A model generated the notes under the pieces. That model was not told the DNA's origin. It saw nothing but the letters and a program-made list of their open reading frames with translations, and did not search any database. Positions 26,668 through 33,845 of a DNA stretch of 64,000 nt are shown here, piece after piece. The position numbers and the translations under genes are program-made. This stretch comes from Flavobacterium algicola (GTDB taxonomy: Bacteria; Bacteroidota; Bacteroidia; Flavobacteriales; Flavobacteriaceae): positions 496,001 through 560,000 of the forward strand of contig NZ_JAJTUT010000001.1 in the NCBI RefSeq assembly GCF_022399565.1, written 5' to 3'. Within the stretch, counting starts at the first letter, position 1, and each line of letters opens with the position of its first letter.

Positions 26668-27813
26668 TTATTTTGTTTTGTTTTTAAAAGCAATATGAGC
26701 TGGAATATCACCGGTAGTCACCGAAAATTTCAGGTTACCAGTTGCGTCGACACAATACAATTTTCCGGGGGACACATAGTCACCTGCATCTGTGATATAA
26801 ACATTTTTTGATAAAGGATCAACTGCAATCCCGTAAGGAGTTTGAATAAGGTCACTTACCGATTTTGGCAGAAAACTAGCTGTACTCAAAGTTTCTGTTC
26901 TTACATTTATTAGCGAGTAACTAATCACAAAATTAAAAGTGGTGTAACTAAAATCAGATCCAATTACATACGCATTATCTCCTACTATCGTCAAATTAGC
27001 ACAAGCAACATCAAATACTTTTTTAACTGCATCTGTTTTTGTATCAATTACAAAAAGATTCGATGGTATGCTGTAATAATCACCTCGAGAACTCACATAT
27101 AAATCACCATCGCTATCTGCCTTTAATCGGTGAAGGTTAACAGCAACTTCAATATCTTTTATTTTTGTAAATGTTTCTAGGTCAATGACCGAAACAGTTT
27201 TTTCATAATTATCCGGATTATACCCACCTGAATTGGCTACATATAACTTTTTCCCAACAACAGCAATTTCCTCTGGTTGACGACCTACACGTACCGTTCT
27301 TGTAATTTTTAATGCAGTAGTGTCTATTTCAGAAACAAATCCGTTTGGCGAACTGTCTCCTACTCCTACTTCTCCATCGTATGCGCTCACGTATGCTTTA
27401 CCACTTGCAAATGTGATGTATCTACAGTTTTTTACATCAATAACTGCCAATCGTTTTTCGGTGGTGGCATCTAAAACCTCCACTTTATTGGAGTTATTTA
27501 TTACTGCATAAATCTTGTTACCATAAATACCAATATCGTTCCCTACATCGCCCAGACCCAAAGTAGCATCAGGATTTGCTTGACTGTAAATATTACGGCG
27601 GTAAGTACCTGTTGCATAATCGTAATAATCCAATGAAGCTTTATTCGAACTCATATTACCCTCATTAAGGAGGTAAAATCCCTCCACAGACACTACCGTT
27701 TCTGATGGCAACTCTATTACTTCTTCTTCAATTGAAGGTGCGTCTTCTTGACACGACGTAAATGCAACTGCCAAAAGCAATAACAACCTCCCATATTTAT
27801 AATTAATTTTCAT
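26668..27813 (-). CDS. BtuG-like beta-propeller surface lipoprotein (DUF5074/YncE type)
   Basis: A 381-residue lipoprotein (Cys21 in AFTSCQED) built of YncE/DUF5074 propeller blades: GDVGNDIGIYGNKIYAVINNSNKVEVLD, RYITFASGKAYVSAYDG, VGRQPEEIAVVGKKLYVANSGGYN, VNLHRLKADSDGDLYVSSRGDY. In Bacteroides the BtuG proteins of this type sit on BtuB and bind cobalamin extremely tightly. Here the gene lies between a BtuB-like receptor (31 bases away) and a PKD surface protein under a cobalamin riboswitch, which makes the BtuG role the best inference. Confidence 0.85.
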   Translation of the reverse strand: MKINYKYGRLLLLLAVAFTSCQEDAPSIEEEVIELPSETVVSVEGFYLLNEGNMSSNKASLDYYDYATGTYRRNIYSQANPDATLGLGDVGNDIGIYGNKIYAVINNSNKVEVLDATTEKRLAVIDVKNCRYITFASGKAYVSAYDGEVGVGDSSPNGFVSEIDTTALKITRTVRVGRQPEEIAVVGKKLYVANSGGYNPDNYEKTVSVIDLETFTKIKDIEVAVNLHRLKADSDGDLYVSSRGDYYSIPSNLFVIDTKTDAVKKVFDVACANLTIVGDNAYVIGSDFSYTTFNFVISYSLINVRTETLSTASFLPKSVSDLIQTPYGIAVDPLSKNVYITDAGDYVSPGKLYCVDATGNLKFSVTTGDIPAHIAFKNKTK

Positions 27814-27844
27814 TTGTTTTTTATTTAAGTATTTGTTTTTTGTT

Positions 27845-29899
27845 TTAGAAATTAAAAGATATGTTGAAACGATAATTACGCCCAGGCATTGGGAAGTTCA
27901 GCACTACGTCATAATACTGATTAAAAAAATTATTAACCTCAACACCTGTTTTTACAGGTATATTTAATAATTTACCTGTCCAAACCAATGCCATATCACT
28001 CGTGTACCAAGGTTGTACATAGTTTACCGGTATATTTGCCTTCTGGCTGTAACGAGCACCTGTATAAATGAAGCTGTAATTTATTTGCCAGTTCTTCCAA
28101 TTCAAAGACGATGTTAGCGTGCCACTGTTCTCTGGGGTGTATGGAATCTGATCTTTATACGTGGTGCCTGTCGGAGAGGTGATATCAATCGCCTTCTGAT
28201 AAGTATAACTAATGCCTATATCCAAAAATAATTGTGCTGGTAACTTGAATACAAAATTGGTATTTATATCAATTCCTTTTATTTCGACTTCTCCTAAGTT
28301 GACCATCGTCCATCGGAAAAGATTAGCTGATGGCATTGCTATAATTTTATCTTTCACGCGGTTGTAATACAGATCTGCTTGAAAAGAAGCTGTTTGTAAT
28401 ACTTTAGCAGGTTCGATAATATAAGTACTTCCAAAATTGTACTGCGTAGTAAATTCGGGCTTCAAAGAACTGTTCCCTATAAAAGTGTAATATAAATCGT
28501 TGAATGTCGGCATTCGAAAAGATTCTTTGTAGAAGGCTCTAATTCTAAAATTTTTATCATTAAAAGGTTGATAGGATGCTGATAATACGGGACAAAAAAT
28601 TCGTTGACTATCACCTTGTTGGTATTCTTTTACTTGTTCATCTACATAGGTACCCAACAGATTGGCTTGAATATCTAGACGGTCCCAAGTCATTTCACTA
28701 GATAAAGCTCCTAGATAAGAATATCGAGTTGGGTATGGAAATCGATATAAATTAGCATCTAACGTATTTATCGAAAAATCGGTTGCTAGGGAAGCCTTCC
28801 ACCATTTAGTAATGTGATATAAATTGGCTAAGGAGGCGTAGAACTCTTTTTGATAATATTTATTATCCATCACTCCTTCTAATGTTTTGTAATCGGGATC
28901 TATGTAACGACTGAAGTCATTACTAAATTTAAGGTTGGCTAAAAGTTCAAACTTTTTGGCGTACGAATTTTGAAAAGATCCTTGAACGAAAAAATTTCGA
29001 TCCGATTGTCTTTGTACGTGCTCATAATTATTGGCAACAATTGCTCCAGGCAAACCGCGGTCCGAATCATAAAAATAAGCTTTAAAAGTTGCTTTGGCTG
29101 TCTCACTTACCTGCGCATGAAGCGTAAGTTCGCTTCTAATTGCCTCAATATCTCCATTTTGACGAACAGCAGTTGTGTCGTAGCCATTTAGTTTTTGGTA
29201 GCGGTATTTATAATGTCCATCTGCTTTTGTCCATTCGGTACTAACCGTGAGTGAAATTTTCTCTGCTAGTTTTTGTTCGAAAAGCATAGCAGGATTTACT
29301 AATCCGAAAGATCCCGATTTAAGACCTATTCGAATATTAGTATTTTTATGCTCTTTAAATTGTGGAAGTTTTGTGCGCAAATAGAGCGTATTGGAAGCAA
29401 AAAATCCTCTTGCTGGCTGAAAAATTGTTGATTTTTGACCATTGTACAATTCAATTGCTTCAATATTATCGAGAGAATACCTCCCCAAATCGACTTGACC
29501 ATTTTGAGCATTACTTATACTCATTCCGTCATAAAAAACGGCGGTATGCGCACTTCCTAGTGAGCGCACGTTAATTGTTTTCAAACCCCCAATTCCACCG
29601 TAATCTTTTAGCTGCACACCTGAAAAGTATCGGATAGCATCTGCTACAGACAAACTATTAAGCTTTTCCAGTTGCTTTCCTGATAATATTTGCACAGGCA
29701 TTGGTGAGTCAATCTTAAATTCTCTTTTACTAGTATAAAGAATCACCTCACTCAAATGGTGTGGTTTTAAAGTATCTGATTCTTGACTTAGAACATGGGA
29801 ACGTTCTTGCGCATAAATAGGATTCAATAATAAAATCCATACAAGCAAGTACAGTCCACCTTGTAAAAGGTAAGAATGCTTAATGTTACATAAACGCAT
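27845..29899 (-). CDS. btuB: TonB-dependent cobalamin receptor BtuB-like
   Basis: A 684-residue outer-membrane receptor with a signal peptide ending IYAQ, a plug domain (LSEVILYTSKREFKIDSPMPVQILSGKQLEKL, VADAIRYFSGVQLKDYGGIGGLKTINVRSLGSAHTAVFYDG, about 47-135) and a 22-strand-type barrel ending in a C-terminal aromatic strand (GRNYRFNISFNF). It lacks the N-terminal carboxypeptidase-like extension of SusC proteins and has the size of BtuB. Substrate assignment rests on the cobalamin riboswitch about 110 bases upstream. It is first in an operon with the BtuG-like and PKD lipoprotein genes. Confidence 0.9.
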   Translation of the reverse strand: MRLCNIKHSYLLQGGLYLLVWILLLNPIYAQERSHVLSQESDTLKPHHLSEVILYTSKREFKIDSPMPVQILSGKQLEKLNSLSVADAIRYFSGVQLKDYGGIGGLKTINVRSLGSAHTAVFYDGMSISNAQNGQVDLGRYSLDNIEAIELYNGQKSTIFQPARGFFASNTLYLRTKLPQFKEHKNTNIRIGLKSGSFGLVNPAMLFEQKLAEKISLTVSTEWTKADGHYKYRYQKLNGYDTTAVRQNGDIEAIRSELTLHAQVSETAKATFKAYFYDSDRGLPGAIVANNYEHVQRQSDRNFFVQGSFQNSYAKKFELLANLKFSNDFSRYIDPDYKTLEGVMDNKYYQKEFYASLANLYHITKWWKASLATDFSINTLDANLYRFPYPTRYSYLGALSSEMTWDRLDIQANLLGTYVDEQVKEYQQGDSQRIFCPVLSASYQPFNDKNFRIRAFYKESFRMPTFNDLYYTFIGNSSLKPEFTTQYNFGSTYIIEPAKVLQTASFQADLYYNRVKDKIIAMPSANLFRWTMVNLGEVEIKGIDINTNFVFKLPAQLFLDIGISYTYQKAIDITSPTGTTYKDQIPYTPENSGTLTSSLNWKNWQINYSFIYTGARYSQKANIPVNYVQPWYTSDMALVWTGKLLNIPVKTGVEVNNFFNQYYDVVLNFPMPGRNYRFNISFNF

Positions 29900-30014
29900 A
29901 AATAGTCTATTCTATTAATAAAATAGTGCTGTTTTGATAAATTCGAAAAATCAATTTTTAATTATGATCATCGGTATTGTGCTGAAAGCTTTGGTCCACG
30001 AAAGCTTCAATTGA

Positions 30015-30225
30015 TACGCATGGCAGGTCTCCTGACTACTTCCCATTTTGAGCCGCCTTCCCACATTTATAGTAAATGCAGTGGCAAAAGTTTAGATTAC
30101 GCTAATTTAATCGCTATAATCTGTCAAAATGTTGCATGGAATTCACAGTAACGGGCTTGTTCAGGATTTATACCTGATTCCCTCTTAGTTGACTAAATCG
30201 AAAAATTTAGCCAAACCATTGCGAG
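30015..30225 (-). ncRNA. Cobalamin riboswitch
   Basis: Read on the minus strand, the leader holds the canonical blocks in order: AAGAGGGAATCAGGTATAAATCC, then AAGCCCGTTACTGTGA, the segment GCCACTG paired with a later GTGGGAAGGCGG, and finally the near-invariant GTCAGGAGACCTGCC at about 30022-30036. Binding of adenosyl- or other cobalamins normally shuts off downstream genes. It ends about 115 bases before the btuB start codon, so the whole three-gene operon to 25530 should be repressed by B12. Confidence 0.95.
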
Positions 30226-30227
30226 CG

Positions 30228-30235
30228 CAAAAGTA
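30228..30235 (-). promoter_or_regulatory. Putative -7 box of the B12 operon promoter
   Basis: TACTTTTG on the minus strand fits TAnnTTTG exactly and sits just upstream of the first conserved riboswitch bases, so transcription would start at about 30222. No clear TTG was found at the -33 position. Confidence 0.5.
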
Positions 30236-30458
30236 ATTAAAGTTTTCATAAATAATGACCTCAGCTCTTAAAAACTAGCAATGATTTAATATGCAACATT
30301 ACACAGTTGCGCGAAAGCTGGAAGAATTGAAAAATAAATTAAGCTGATTTATGTAATTCATCTTGGAGCTTCGTGCTTGGAAATACCAACTTTAACACAA
30401 CTTCGCCGATTTTGATTAGATAAAAATGATTCAATTATATAAACCGATTCGAATTAAC

Positions 30459-30488
30459 TTGTCTCTTTTGTAAAATTATTTATCTTTA
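30459..30488 (+). promoter_or_regulatory. Promoter of the Rrf2 gene
   Basis: TTG at 30459-30461, a 19-base spacer and TATCTTTA at 30481-30488, one mismatch from TAnnTTTG. The spacing is the flavobacterial ideal. The start codon is 43 bases further on. Confidence 0.6.
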
Positions 30489-30530
30489 GCTTAAATTAAC
30501 TTGAACCTCACAAGAGATTACTCATAGCAC

Positions 30531-30944
30531 ATGCTTTCACAAAAAACCAAATACGCACTAAAAGCATTACTTTACTTAGCGCAGCAGGATGTAAATCACA
30601 TTTCTAAAACTACAGATATTGCCGAAGCCGCCAATATTCCGAAGAAGTTTTTAGAACAGATTTTATTGGATTTAAAGCGCGGTCATTTTGTTGGTAGCAA
30701 GCAAGGAAAATACGGCGGTTATTATCTCTTAAAATCTGGAAACGAAATTACTTTGGCCGATATTCACCGCTTATTTGATGGCGCTATAGCACTTTTACCA
30801 TGTGCTTCTCTCAATTTTTATGAACGTTGTTCTGACTGTACAGATGAATCTGAATGCCTACTGCGACACGGATTAATGACTATAAGAGACGAAACTTTAA
30901 AGGCTATGAAAGACATTACCATAGCTTCTTTGGTAAATAAATAA
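30531..30944 (+). CDS. Rrf2 family transcriptional regulator, likely cysteine/sulfur or Fe-S responsive
   Basis: A 137-residue Rrf2 protein: winged helix LSQKTKYALKALLYLAQQD at 2-20, the recognition region ADIAEAANIPKKFLEQILLDLKR and the Gly-rich wing GSKQGKYGGYYLL at 55-67. Near the C-terminus lie four cysteines, Cys91, Cys100, Cys103 and Cys109 (PCASLNFYERCSDCTDESEC), possibly an Fe-S ligand set or redox switch. CymR, a cysteine-metabolism repressor, and IscR belong to this family. The target inferred from position is the TonB receptor promoter at 30974-30993. Confidence 0.88.
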   Translation: MLSQKTKYALKALLYLAQQDVNHISKTTDIAEAANIPKKFLEQILLDLKRGHFVGSKQGKYGGYYLLKSGNEITLADIHRLFDGAIALLPCASLNFYERCSDCTDESECLLRHGLMTIRDETLKAMKDITIASLVNK

Positions 30945-30973
30945 AAAAATATATTTTAAACTCGACTAATTAC

Positions 30974-30993
30974 ATAGGATTTATATATATTTG
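30974..30993 (+). promoter_or_regulatory. Regulated promoter of the leader peptide/TonB receptor, with Rrf2-type operator
   Basis: TATATTTG at 30986-30993 is an exact TAnnTTTG box, but no TTG occurs 19 bases upstream. Instead ATAGGATTTA at 30974-30983 lies between the -33 and -7 positions. It differs by one base from the ATMGGAATTW half of the CymR box as I remember it from Bacillus. A bound Rrf2 protein here would block RNA polymerase. Inference from motif and adjacency only. Confidence 0.45.
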
Positions 30994-31028
30994 CAACCGA
31001 TTACGATTACAAATATAATTTTCAACCG

Positions 31029-31133
31029 ATGAAAACAAGTCAAAAAGGGTTCAGCAATAGGAACCAAAATCAAGTAAAAAATTCAAAAATCAGCAAATTG
31101 AGTAATTGCTGTATGATGTGTAGATACCAATAA
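31029..31133 (+). CDS. 34-residue leader peptide ending in a Cys cluster
   Basis: Small reading frame ATG 31029 to TAA 31131-31133. It is basic and polar (many Lys, Asn, Gln, Ser) and ends LSNCCMMCRYQ, with three Cys and two Met in the last nine residues. It begins about 36 bases after a strong -7 box and lies 47 bases before the TonB receptor start. A run of Cys and Met codons ahead of a receptor gene beside an Rrf2 regulator is what a cysteine-responsive leader (attenuator) peptide would look like. It could also be a small metal- or thiol-binding peptide. Not long enough for a confident family. Confidence 0.5.
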   Translation: MKTSQKGFSNRNQNQVKNSKISKLSNCCMMCRYQ

Positions 31134-31180
31134 AAAAAAATTTAATTTAAACTCTACTACTCATATATAATTACTCAATA

Positions 31181-33724
31181 ATGAAAACAGCTATAAAAAA
31201 TATATTTACTACAATTTTAGTTTTAAGCATCTCAAATACATTCGCTCAACTTATTACTGGCGAAATAAAAAACAATGATAACCTTCCTTTAGAATCTGCC
31301 AATATTATCATCAATGGGACCACATTTAATACGACCTCTGACAAAGACGGAATTTTTAGCATAGATTCAAGGGCAAAATTCCCTCTAACATTGTTAGTGC
31401 AGTACACTGGTTATAAAACAGAGCGCGTTCAAATAACTGAAAACCCTTCCACTTCCTTAAACATACTTTTGACTGAAGACAACAAACTAAATGAAGTAGT
31501 TATCTCTTCACGAAAAAGAATTGAAAAATTGCAGGAGGTGCCAATCGCAGTTGCTGTTTTAAGCGGAAAACAAGCTGAACAAGCAGGTGCTTTTAATGTA
31601 AACCGTATAAAAGAATTAATTCCATCGGTTCAGTTGTACTCATCAAACCCTAGAAATACCGGAATAAACATTCGCAGTCTAGGTTCTCCATTTGGACTTA
31701 CTAATGACGGAATTGATCCTGGAGTTGGATTTTACGTTGATGGTGTATATTACGCCAGACCAGCCGTTACAACACTTGATTTCATAGATTTGGAAAGGAT
31801 TGAAGTATTACGTGGTCCGCAAGGTTCATTATTTGGAAAAAATACTACCGCTGGAGCTTTTAATGTAATAACTAAAAAACCAAGTTTTACACCAGCAGCT
31901 AATTTTGAGGTAAGCTATGGTAATTACAATTACTCACAAGCAAAAGCATCTGTCACTGGTGCTTTAAGTAAAAAAGTGGCCGGGCGCCTTTCTTTTTCAG
32001 GAACACAAAGAGATGGTTTAATTGATAATGTAGCTACAGGAAAAGCTACAAATACTTTAAATAATCAAGGAATAAAAGGACAAATATTATACACTCCCAC
32101 AACTACTACCAACGTATTAATCTCTGCAGACATTACAACACAACGCCCAGACGGTTATGCACAAGTGATCGCCGGTGTCGCGCCTACGCAGCGAGCGGAT
32201 TACCGACAATTTAATGCTATCATTTCTGATCTTGGTTACCAATTACCAAGTAAAAATGCTTTTGATCGAAAAATAGATCACGATACACCATGGCGTTCTA
32301 ATCAAGATTTGGGAGGGATTTCATTAACAGCAGATACAAAGATTGGATCAGGAACTTTGACATCAATAACAGCTTGGCGTTTTTGGAACTGGGATCCATC
32401 CAACGACAGAGATTTTACAGGATTGCAAGTATTGGCCAAATCACAAAATCCATCGAAGCAAGAACAATTTACTCAGGAAGTACGCTATAATGGAAAGTTA
32501 GCATCGAATATTACCATCGTTGGTGGTCTATTCTTCATCAATCAAAAAGTTATTACTGATGGGACAGAAGAATCCGGAAGCGCACAATGGCGATTTGCTA
32601 AAAGCACTACAAGTAGTTTATGGGAAACACCCGGCTTGTTTGAAGGCTATGGAATAAAAACCAATTCGACTATCCATTCCTCTAGTTCTGCAGTATTTGG
32701 ACAAGTAAATTGGGCAATCAATGATCGTTTACATTTGTTACCAGGAATTCGATTCAACTATGATAAAAAGGAAGCAAACTACGATAGAAAAACATATGGT
32801 GGTCTTCAAACAACAGATCCAGCCTTAATTGCATTGCAAAGGTCGGTATATTCAGACCAAGCATTTGATACTAGTACAGACAATACTGATTTTTCTGGAA
32901 ACATTACTGCTTCATACAAGTTGTCATCCAAAATAAATACTTACGCAACATTTGCTAAAAGTTACAAACCTGTTGGTGTAAATGTAGGCGGACTACCTAC
33001 CTTGAATGGTGCACCTATATTAGAGCTTGCCGTTATCAAACCAGAAGAAGTAAATCATTATGAAATTGGAATAAAGACTACGCCTTTTACCAATTCGGTA
33101 TTGAACTTTACACTATTTAATACTGATGTAAAAGATTACCAAACTCAGGTACAAGCTGCTGAACTAAGTGTAAATCGTGGCTACCTTGCAAATGCTGATA
33201 AAGTGAGAGTAAGAGGTGCTGAAGTTGATGCTAGTATTGTAGTTAATAAAAATGTAAGTTTTAATGGTGCTGTTACGTATACAGAAGGGATATATTTCTC
33301 TTTTAAAAACGCTCCCTTACCACTAGAAGAAACTGGAGCTGCAGTTTCATTTAAAGATGTATCCGGAACTACTTTGCCAGGAGTTTCAAAATGGGCAGGA
33401 TCATTAGGAGGGGAACTATCTGAATCAGCAACATTTTTTGGAAACCAAGGTAAAGTTTTCTTCGCACTTGATTCTTATGCACGTTCTACATTTTCATCTA
33501 GCGCCTCGGCATCAAAATATTTAAATATAGAAGGTTATGCTATTTTTAATGGAAGGCTTGGCTTTAGAGCTTCAGAAGGTTTGTCGGTTAATATTTGGGG
33601 ACGTAATTTATTAAACAAAAACTACTACGAACAGCTACTTCCCGCAGGAGGGAATGCAGGACAATATGCAGGAGTACTAGGTGATCAACGAACGTATGGT
33701 ATTACCTTAAAATACACACTGTAA
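31181..33724 (+). CDS. TonB-dependent receptor, candidate sulfur-source transporter
   Basis: An 847-residue outer-membrane receptor: signal peptide ending TFAQ (residue 22), carboxypeptidase-D-like regulatory domain at about 25-105 (GEIKNNDNLPLESANIIINGTTF), plug domain (NEVVISSRKRIEKLQEVPIAVAVLSGKQAEQAG, GINIRSLGSPFG, VGFYVDGVYYARP, RIEVLRGPQGSLFGKNTTAGAFNVITKKP) and a barrel ending in LKYTL. No SusD partner follows, so it is not a polysaccharide system. The plug resembles receptors for small ligands such as siderophores. The substrate is unknown; the Rrf2 gene and Cys-rich leader upstream suggest a sulfur compound. Confidence 0.85.
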   Translation: MKTAIKNIFTTILVLSISNTFAQLITGEIKNNDNLPLESANIIINGTTFNTTSDKDGIFSIDSRAKFPLTLLVQYTGYKTERVQITENPSTSLNILLTEDNKLNEVVISSRKRIEKLQEVPIAVAVLSGKQAEQAGAFNVNRIKELIPSVQLYSSNPRNTGINIRSLGSPFGLTNDGIDPGVGFYVDGVYYARPAVTTLDFIDLERIEVLRGPQGSLFGKNTTAGAFNVITKKPSFTPAANFEVSYGNYNYSQAKASVTGALSKKVAGRLSFSGTQRDGLIDNVATGKATNTLNNQGIKGQILYTPTTTTNVLISADITTQRPDGYAQVIAGVAPTQRADYRQFNAIISDLGYQLPSKNAFDRKIDHDTPWRSNQDLGGISLTADTKIGSGTLTSITAWRFWNWDPSNDRDFTGLQVLAKSQNPSKQEQFTQEVRYNGKLASNITIVGGLFFINQKVITDGTEESGSAQWRFAKSTTSSLWETPGLFEGYGIKTNSTIHSSSSAVFGQVNWAINDRLHLLPGIRFNYDKKEANYDRKTYGGLQTTDPALIALQRSVYSDQAFDTSTDNTDFSGNITASYKLSSKINTYATFAKSYKPVGVNVGGLPTLNGAPILELAVIKPEEVNHYEIGIKTTPFTNSVLNFTLFNTDVKDYQTQVQAAELSVNRGYLANADKVRVRGAEVDASIVVNKNVSFNGAVTYTEGIYFSFKNAPLPLEETGAAVSFKDVSGTTLPGVSKWAGSLGGELSESATFFGNQGKVFFALDSYARSTFSSSASASKYLNIEGYAIFNGRLGFRASEGLSVNIWGRNLLNKNYYEQLLPAGGNAGQYAGVLGDQRTYGITLKYTL

Positions 33725-33786
33725 ATTGTAATCAAAGATTTTTTAAATCAATATTTACAGTAAAATAATTAGACCTCATCATAAAT

Positions 33787-33826
33787 AAAATCCCTGCAAG
33801 TTTAGTTTCAAAATTTGCAGGGATTC
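33787..33826 (-). terminator. Terminator of the large barrel gene
   Basis: Stem AATCCCTGCAA with TTGCAGGGATT and a loop of about 15 bases. On the minus strand it is followed by TTATTTAT. It lies 20 bases past the stop codon of the gene at 33846-36617 and may also act for the convergent receptor gene. Confidence 0.75.
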
Positions 33827-33845
33827 CTGTTTCAAAGTTATTTAA

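Larger units (their letters stand above)
29900..30530. other. 630-bp divergent regulatory region between btuB and the Rrf2 gene
   Basis: Besides the cobalamin riboswitch and its promoter on the minus strand, and the Rrf2 promoter on the plus strand, bases about 30250-30450 hold no recognisable coding sequence or RNA gene. Confidence 0.6.
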
